DNA from: JANQKX01 sp039028695
GTDB lineage: Bacteria > Pseudomonadota > Alphaproteobacteria > Kiloniellales > Kiloniellaceae
DNA length: 10,002 nucleotides
Direction of reading: 5' to 3'
Assembly (NCBI GenBank): GCA_039028695.1
Contig: JBCCHN010000174.1
Span: 1-10,002 of the forward strand
Position 1 is the first letter of the stretch, and each line of letters begins with the position of its first letter. The notes under the pieces are model-generated. The model was given only the letters and a program-made list of their open reading frames with translations. It had not been told where the DNA came from and ran no database searches. Shown here piece after piece: positions 6,025 through 10,002 of this stretch. The translations under genes were made by a program, and so were the position numbers.

Positions 6025-6062
6025 GCCCCATTGGCCTAAACTGACGGGAAGAAGTCAAAAGG

Positions 6063-7985
6063 ATGAGATCATCCATGGCCGGCAAGAAACAGAGTCCAAG
6101 AGCAGGAAAGAGCCAGCTATCAAGTCCGGAAGGGCTGCCGCATGCCCCTGTCGGGCCAAATAGCGGCGAGTCGGAAATCCCGGTAAACTACACGGGCCGA
6201 CCCAATCGCAAGCTAGCGGAACAGTATCTCGAAGAGGCCGAGGCCTTGGTCCGCCAAGCGAACCGTACCGGTAGCCTAGAAGATCTCAAAGATGCTTTGG
6301 AGTTTTATGACCGGGCCCTTGCTGCTTGCCCCAAAAGATCGGCGAAAGAACTTTTTTTCTGGATCCAGATTCAAAGGTGCCGGGCTCAGAGCCAACTCGG
6401 AAAAACTTCATGGGATTTGAAAATCCTTCGGCGAGCAGAAGATGACGCCAGGAAGTTAGCGGAAAAAGTCAGCAAAAAGAAATGGCCGCTTCTGTGGGCG
6501 CTTGGCCAATTGACACTGGCCGAAACCCGTTTGGCCGCTGCCGCCTTGACGGGCGATCCCAATTTGTTTGGCCGTGTCATTTTGGGTAGCGACAAAGTCG
6601 TTGTAGGCGACTTAAGAGAAAAGGCGCCGAAGATTTGGGCAGCGCTACATGAGGTGACGGCGCAAGCTCTTTTGGGCTTGTTTGATGTACAACCGGATAC
6701 GCGGTTATTGAGCCAAGCGCTTGAGAGCTATGATGCGGCCCTGCGCGTGCGGACGGAACACGACCAGCCGGCGGACTGGGCCCGGACCCAGATGAACCGT
6801 GCCAATGTTTTGCTGGGCCTCGGTGAGCTAAGTGGGGATACCTCTTATTTTGAGCGGGCGCTTGAGGGCCTTGATGCGACCCTGCGCGTGCGGACGGAAC
6901 ACGACGAGCCGGCGGACTGGGCCCGGACCCAGATGAACCGGGCCAATGTTTTGCTGGGGCTTGGCGAATTCAAGGGGGATGCCTCTTATTTTGAGCGGGC
7001 GCTTGAGGGCTATGATGCGGCTCTAGTGGTGTGGACGGAAGAAGATCATCCGGCGGGCTGGGCCGAGGCCCATGCGAACCGTGCCACTGTTTTGTTGCGC
7101 CTTGGAGAGCTGAAGGATGATACGCATTTTTTTGAGTGGGCGCTTAACGGCTTTGATGCGGCCTTGCGAGTACACACCATACAAGACTATCCGTTGGGCT
7201 GGGCCAAGACCCAGATGAATCGAGCTATTGTTCTGTCTAAGCTTGGCGAGCTTACGGGTGATACGTCTTTTTTCGAGCGGGCGCTTGAGGGCTATGATGC
7301 GGCTCTAGTGGTGTGGACGGAAGAAGATAATCCGGCGGGCTGGGCCGAGGCCCATGCGAACCGTGCCACTGTTTTGTTGCGCTTTGGAGAGCTGAAGGAT
7401 GATACGTCTTGTTTTGAGCGGGCGCTTGACGGCTTTGATGCGGCCTTGCGAGTACACACCATACAAGATCAGCCGGCTGCTTGGGCTCGGATACAAGTGA
7501 ACCGAGCCAGTGTTTTTTCAATCCTTGGCGATTTAAGGTGTGATGCAGCACATCTTGATCACGCGCTTGGGTGCTATGACGCTGCTCTACGAGTTTGGAC
7601 GGAGCAAGACCAGCCTGTGGACTGGGCCCAAACCCAGGCCAATCGGGCCAGCGCCTTATTGAAGCTCGGGGAGATTTTAGAAGACGAATCCCTAATTGCC
7701 TCGGCACTTGAGGGCTATGAGGCGGCCTTGCGGGTGCGAACCGAACAAGACCAGCCCGTGGCCTGGGCCCAAACCCAGGCCAATCGGGCCGGTGTTTTAT
7801 TGAGCCTCGGTGAGCTATCCGGGGATGCATCTTATTTTAATCGGGCACTTGAGGGCTTTGATACCGCTCTAACCGTGTTGACAGAAAAACATCATCCGGC
7901 TGATTGGGCGAGGATCAAAGATTATCAGACGAAAGTACGATCACTTATAGATGAGCTGACAAACGATCCACCTGGGGGCGATTAG
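6063..7985 (+). CDS. TPR-type repeat protein, partner of the CHAT protease
   Basis: A 640-residue soluble protein. ATG 6063 follows GGGAAG (6046-6051); an in-frame ATG at 6075 (636 residues) is an equally possible start. Residues 1-40 are Pro/Ser/Lys-rich. Residues about 45-215 are helical and carry degenerate TPR-like segments. Residues 219-640 are nine units of 47 residues, the last slightly short, following the pattern ALEGYDAALRV, T-E-x-D-x-P, W-A-x-T-Q-x-N-R-A-x-V-L-x-x-LGEL, then an acidic Ser/Tyr-Phe stretch. This matches the long-repeat TPR variety with WAxTQxN and LGxxL signatures that commonly accompanies CHAT domains. TPR arrays bind proteins or peptides. Here the array is a separate chain rather than fused to CHAT, one base upstream of that gene. 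It is expected to be the sensor, scaffold or inhibitor of the protease. Confidence 0.93.
   Translation: MRSSMAGKKQSPRAGKSQLSSPEGLPHAPVGPNSGESEIPVNYTGRPNRKLAEQYLEEAEALVRQANRTGSLEDLKDALEFYDRALAACPKRSAKELFFWIQIQRCRAQSQLGKTSWDLKILRRAEDDARKLAEKVSKKKWPLLWALGQLTLAETRLAAAALTGDPNLFGRVILGSDKVVVGDLREKAPKIWAALHEVTAQALLGLFDVQPDTRLLSQALESYDAALRVRTEHDQPADWARTQMNRANVLLGLGELSGDTSYFERALEGLDATLRVRTEHDEPADWARTQMNRANVLLGLGEFKGDASYFERALEGYDAALVVWTEEDHPAGWAEAHANRATVLLRLGELKDDTHFFEWALNGFDAALRVHTIQDYPLGWAKTQMNRAIVLSKLGELTGDTSFFERALEGYDAALVVWTEEDNPAGWAEAHANRATVLLRFGELKDDTSCFERALDGFDAALRVHTIQDQPAAWARIQVNRASVFSILGDLRCDAAHLDHALGCYDAALRVWTEQDQPVDWAQTQANRASALLKLGEILEDESLIASALEGYEAALRVRTEQDQPVAWAQTQANRAGVLLSLGELSGDASYFNRALEGFDTALTVLTEKHHPADWARIKDYQTKVRSLIDELTNDPPGGD
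6717..7982 (+). repeat. Tandem array of 141-bp coding repeats (nine units)
   Basis: Units start at 6717, 6858, 6999, 7140, 7281, 7422, 7563, 7704 and 7845, always with an Ala codon of the ALxxxxAAL pattern and in constant register. Units 3 (6999-7139) and 5 (7281-7421) match at 135 of 141 bases. The first 54 bases of units 4 and 6 match at 50 positions, after which they diverge. This indicates a recent duplication or conversion of about 190 bases with a 282-bp offset. Confidence 0.93.
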
Positions 7986-7986
7986 G

Positions 7987-9840
7987 GTGACCGGTTCCAG
8001 CAAGCCCTCCGCTATTCCGCGGTTTAAAATCACATTGAGGGAGGTGGTCTTTGAGATAAGACGGGCGACTTTATCAGCGCGGGACTTCGCTCAAATTGGG
8101 AACTGGGATCAGGTTGAGGAGGAGATACAAGAAGCCTTAATTTTGAGAGAGAAGTTTTTTGAAGATTATGAAATAACCATTCAAGCGTTCCAGGAAATCA
8201 TTCAGGCAGATCAGGAAGCACATGCCTTACTCATTTTGGCATACTTTCATAAACGAAACATGCCAGCCCTTTTGGATCTGATGGAAAAGAGTCGCGCCCG
8301 ATGTTTGGCTAATCGTTTTGACTTCCCTCCGATAGATCCGAATGCCCAAAGAATGGCAGAGTCTCAATTCGTTCGAGGCCCAAAGAGTTACATTAAACCC
8401 TCTGGCGTGGATGCGGCAGTGCCGGAGACCTCGAATGAGAAAACCAATTCTCCATTTCGGCGCGTCATATTGACAGGTAAAGTCGCCTATACCCAATTCG
8501 TCCGGGCAGCTCCCCAAGGCGGGGCGTTGGTCATGATGTCGACGAGCAACTTTGGCACTGTCGTTGTTGTTGTCCCAAGATGGGCCGAAGAAACTGATCA
8601 ATTTCATTCTCTGCTCCTAAGCGAAATGACGTCCGATAAAATCTGGGACGCAATCTTGCGATTGAATCTAGCCAGGCTGCGCGCCGAGGCTACTCAAAAT
8701 GAGTATAAAAGGAACGCCTTTCGAGAGTTAGAATCGGTTACGGCGGGCATTTGCAGGTGGCTCTGGGCTGGACTGATGGGTCCCCTAAACTCTACCTTGA
8801 AAAGACTTCTTGCGGCAAGAAAGGCCGACGATCCCGTTCGGGAAGTTGTGCTGTTGCCCTCAGGATTGTTAGGCTTGTTGCCTCTACATGCCGCCCAAGA
8901 CAGGCAAAAAAGAACGTTCATTGATCGTTGGATTGTTAGTTATGCACCAAGCGTGGGCAAACTCGTTGATTGTGAGTCCGCTAGGGTAAATCAAGATGAT
9001 TCAAACAAAAAGCCGGGTAACCGCCACAGACGGCTATTCGCAGTTTCAGATCCTCGAGAGAATGGAAACGAGGAGCATCGTCTACACTTTGCAAGAAAAG
9101 AGCACCTTGTCCTCAACCGATTTTTTCATTCAGGCAAAAGTTTGTTCCTGCGTCAAGATGCGAGTTTAGAGACTCTTCAATCAATTCTGAAAAATTGTGC
9201 TGCTGCTGAAAGTGAAGAGGTGTTTTTGCATTTCGGGACCCATGGGGTTTTTGATTGGTATGACCCAGCCAACTCTTGCCTGTTCCTGGCCGATGAAGAT
9301 CTTCTGACGCTTAGGGACCTGCAATGTTTGGCCGAGGACAAGGCATTGGCCGGCGGCGTGGAGAGGAACAATCATTTGGCCCGGCTTGTTTTTTTGTCGG
9401 CTTGTGAGTCCGGGTTATTTGGGACGCAGTTGCCGGAGGAGTTTATCGGCTTTCCGTCAGCCTTTGTGCAGGCAGGAGCGGCGGGTGTTGTCGGGAGCCT
9501 CTGGAAGGTCCAGGACAGCTATGCCTATCTGATGGGGCGTTGTTTTTACTATTATTATTTTGAGGAGGGGATGTCTCCGGCGGCGGCGTTACGGGAATCG
9601 GTATTGTGGCTGAAGGATGCCAGCTTTGCGGATCTGAAAAAGATCTGCCCGCCGCCTGTAGAGGTATATGATAAACCTTGTTTGGACCTTAGCCGCCGCC
9701 CCGAGGAGCCGGACCCTGATCCGGGCATGAGCGACTACGACAGAAGTAAGAGCCGGCCGTTATTGGCGCTCCGGGCAGATCGGCACCGGCCCTATGAGGA
9801 TCACCGTCACTGGGCAGCCTTTACCATGACCGGCGTTTAG
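7987..9840 (+). CDS. CHAT-domain caspase-like cysteine protease
   Basis: A 617-residue protein starting at GTG 7987, one base after the stop of the TPR gene; the only ribosome-binding signal is the weak GGGGGCG (7973-7979), so translational coupling is likely. Residues 1-280 are mainly helical, with a TPR-like stretch near 80-110. The CHAT domain (about 285-617) shows family landmarks in order: LLPSGLLGLLPLHAA, SYAPS, HFGTHG with the catalytic His419, a LAD-x-x-LLTLRDL loop, LSACESG with the catalytic Cys473, FPSAFVQAGAAGVVGSLWKV, and a terminal HRHWAAFTMTG. Both dyad residues are present, so an active peptidase is expected. CHAT proteases are clan CD relatives of caspases and separase, and include the TPR-CHAT protease of type III-E CRISPR. 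No CRISPR gene or array is here. Its substrate is unknown; the membrane protein at 4308 is a candidate by proximity only. Confidence 0.95.
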   Translation: MTGSSKPSAIPRFKITLREVVFEIRRATLSARDFAQIGNWDQVEEEIQEALILREKFFEDYEITIQAFQEIIQADQEAHALLILAYFHKRNMPALLDLMEKSRARCLANRFDFPPIDPNAQRMAESQFVRGPKSYIKPSGVDAAVPETSNEKTNSPFRRVILTGKVAYTQFVRAAPQGGALVMMSTSNFGTVVVVVPRWAEETDQFHSLLLSEMTSDKIWDAILRLNLARLRAEATQNEYKRNAFRELESVTAGICRWLWAGLMGPLNSTLKRLLAARKADDPVREVVLLPSGLLGLLPLHAAQDRQKRTFIDRWIVSYAPSVGKLVDCESARVNQDDSNKKPGNRHRRLFAVSDPRENGNEEHRLHFARKEHLVLNRFFHSGKSLFLRQDASLETLQSILKNCAAAESEEVFLHFGTHGVFDWYDPANSCLFLADEDLLTLRDLQCLAEDKALAGGVERNNHLARLVFLSACESGLFGTQLPEEFIGFPSAFVQAGAAGVVGSLWKVQDSYAYLMGRCFYYYYFEEGMSPAAALRESVLWLKDASFADLKKICPPPVEVYDKPCLDLSRRPEEPDPDPGMSDYDRSKSRPLLALRADRHRPYEDHRHWAAFTMTGV

Positions 9841-9884
9841 GCGGTCCCCTTAGCCCAATCCCTGCCCATCTGCCTTTCCCAGTC

Positions 9885-9920
9885 CACACTACATTCCGAC
9901 GACGCTCAGACAGTCCTCCC
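9885..9920 (+). promoter_or_regulatory. Intergenic motif, copy D
   Basis: With copy B this is the best-preserved pair of the family: CCACACTA, TCCGACG, CTCAGAC and CCTCCC, 30 of 36 positions identical. It lies 44 bases after the CHAT stop. On a circle it is 92 bases before the ATG at 61, similar in position to copies A-C relative to their genes. This places it in the promoter or leader of the exported-protein gene rather than as a tail of the CHAT operon. Confidence 0.6.
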
Positions 9921-9945
9921 TTAGCGGGGGATCATATTTGTGTCC

Positions 9946-10002
9946 TAACCTCCACGACATGAACGGCCAAGGGGCCTTCGCCCCACCCGGCCATTTATAA
10001 AG
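9946..10002 (+). promoter_or_regulatory. Leader of the first gene: anti-Shine-Dalgarno arm plus hairpin, crossing the circular join
   Basis: TAACCTCC at 9946-9953 is perfectly complementary to GGAGGTTA, which is bases 50-57 of the window (10002 onward if circular). That stretch contains the ribosome binding site of the gene at 61. Between the two arms lies a hairpin, GGGGC-CTTC-GCCCC (19-32; copy at 9971-9984), enclosed by GGCC at 13-16 and GGCC at 37-40. The fold would hide the ribosome binding site. The pairing is seen in the sequence; control of translation is inferred. Confidence 0.45.
9953..10002. repeat. 50-bp terminal direct repeat, right copy
   Basis: Identical to bases 1-50. The sequence upstream of this copy (motif D at 9885-9920 and TAACCTCC at 9946-9953) is what the first gene's leader needs to be complete, which favours real continuity from the window's end to its start. 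Confidence 0.9.

Noticed and set aside
6717..7982. Regular repeats resembling a CRISPR or satellite array
   Set aside because: The 141-bp period is a whole number of codons, stays in one open frame and encodes 47-residue TPR-like units. There are no short identical repeats with unique spacers.
7987..9840. Type III-E CRISPR TPR-CHAT protease
   Set aside because: The CHAT chain is separate from the TPR protein, and no Cas gene, gRAMP-like gene or CRISPR array is present. Only the general TPR/CHAT relationship holds.

Overview
The first 50 bases (1-50) are repeated exactly as the last 50 (9953-10002). The simplest reading is a circular element of 9,952 bp written linearly with a 50-base overlap. 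A tandemly repeated unit, or one bounded by a direct repeat, would look the same. Every neighbour relation still makes sense across the join: the region after the last gene runs into the leader of the first. No replication initiator, relaxase, integrase, transposase, partition or toxin-antitoxin gene is recognisable. The host looks like a Gram-negative bacterium of moderate to high G+C: strong AGGAGG-type ribosome binding sites, a Sec-type signal peptide, an N-terminally anchored protein with paired cysteines, and some GTG/TTG starts. A proteobacterium is plausible but is only a guess.

Layout in circular order: (1) 61-519, a small exported protein with its own terminator; (2) 687-992, a small basic protein whose ribosome binding site lies in a hairpin; (3) 2548-1295 on the minus strand, an A+T-rich gene of unknown function; (4) 2695-4167, a membrane-anchored protein with two tandem von Willebrand A-like domains; (5) 4308-5861, a four-helix membrane protein with long helical flanks; (6) 6063-7985, a TPR-type repeat protein with nine 47-residue units; (7) 7987-9840, a CHAT-family caspase-like protease with its His/Cys dyad intact. 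Genes 6 and 7 are one base apart and form an operon.

Genes 4-7 lie head to tail and look like a working set: a putative extracytoplasmic ligand-binding protein, a membrane protein with cytoplasmic helical arms, a repeat scaffold or sensor, and a protease. By analogy with TPR-CHAT proteases in bacterial defence and cell-death systems, this could be a membrane-linked, protease-executed stress or immune module. That function is inference; the protease and repeat assignments are solid.

The main signal outside the genes is a family of four related intergenic motifs (near 600, 2585, 4186 and 9885). Each lies about 80-110 bases before a plus-strand gene (genes 2, 4, 5 and 1), and none is recognisable before the TPR-CHAT operon. 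Three of these leaders also contain segments able to pair with the ribosome binding site, suggesting a shared transcriptional or RNA-level control scheme.
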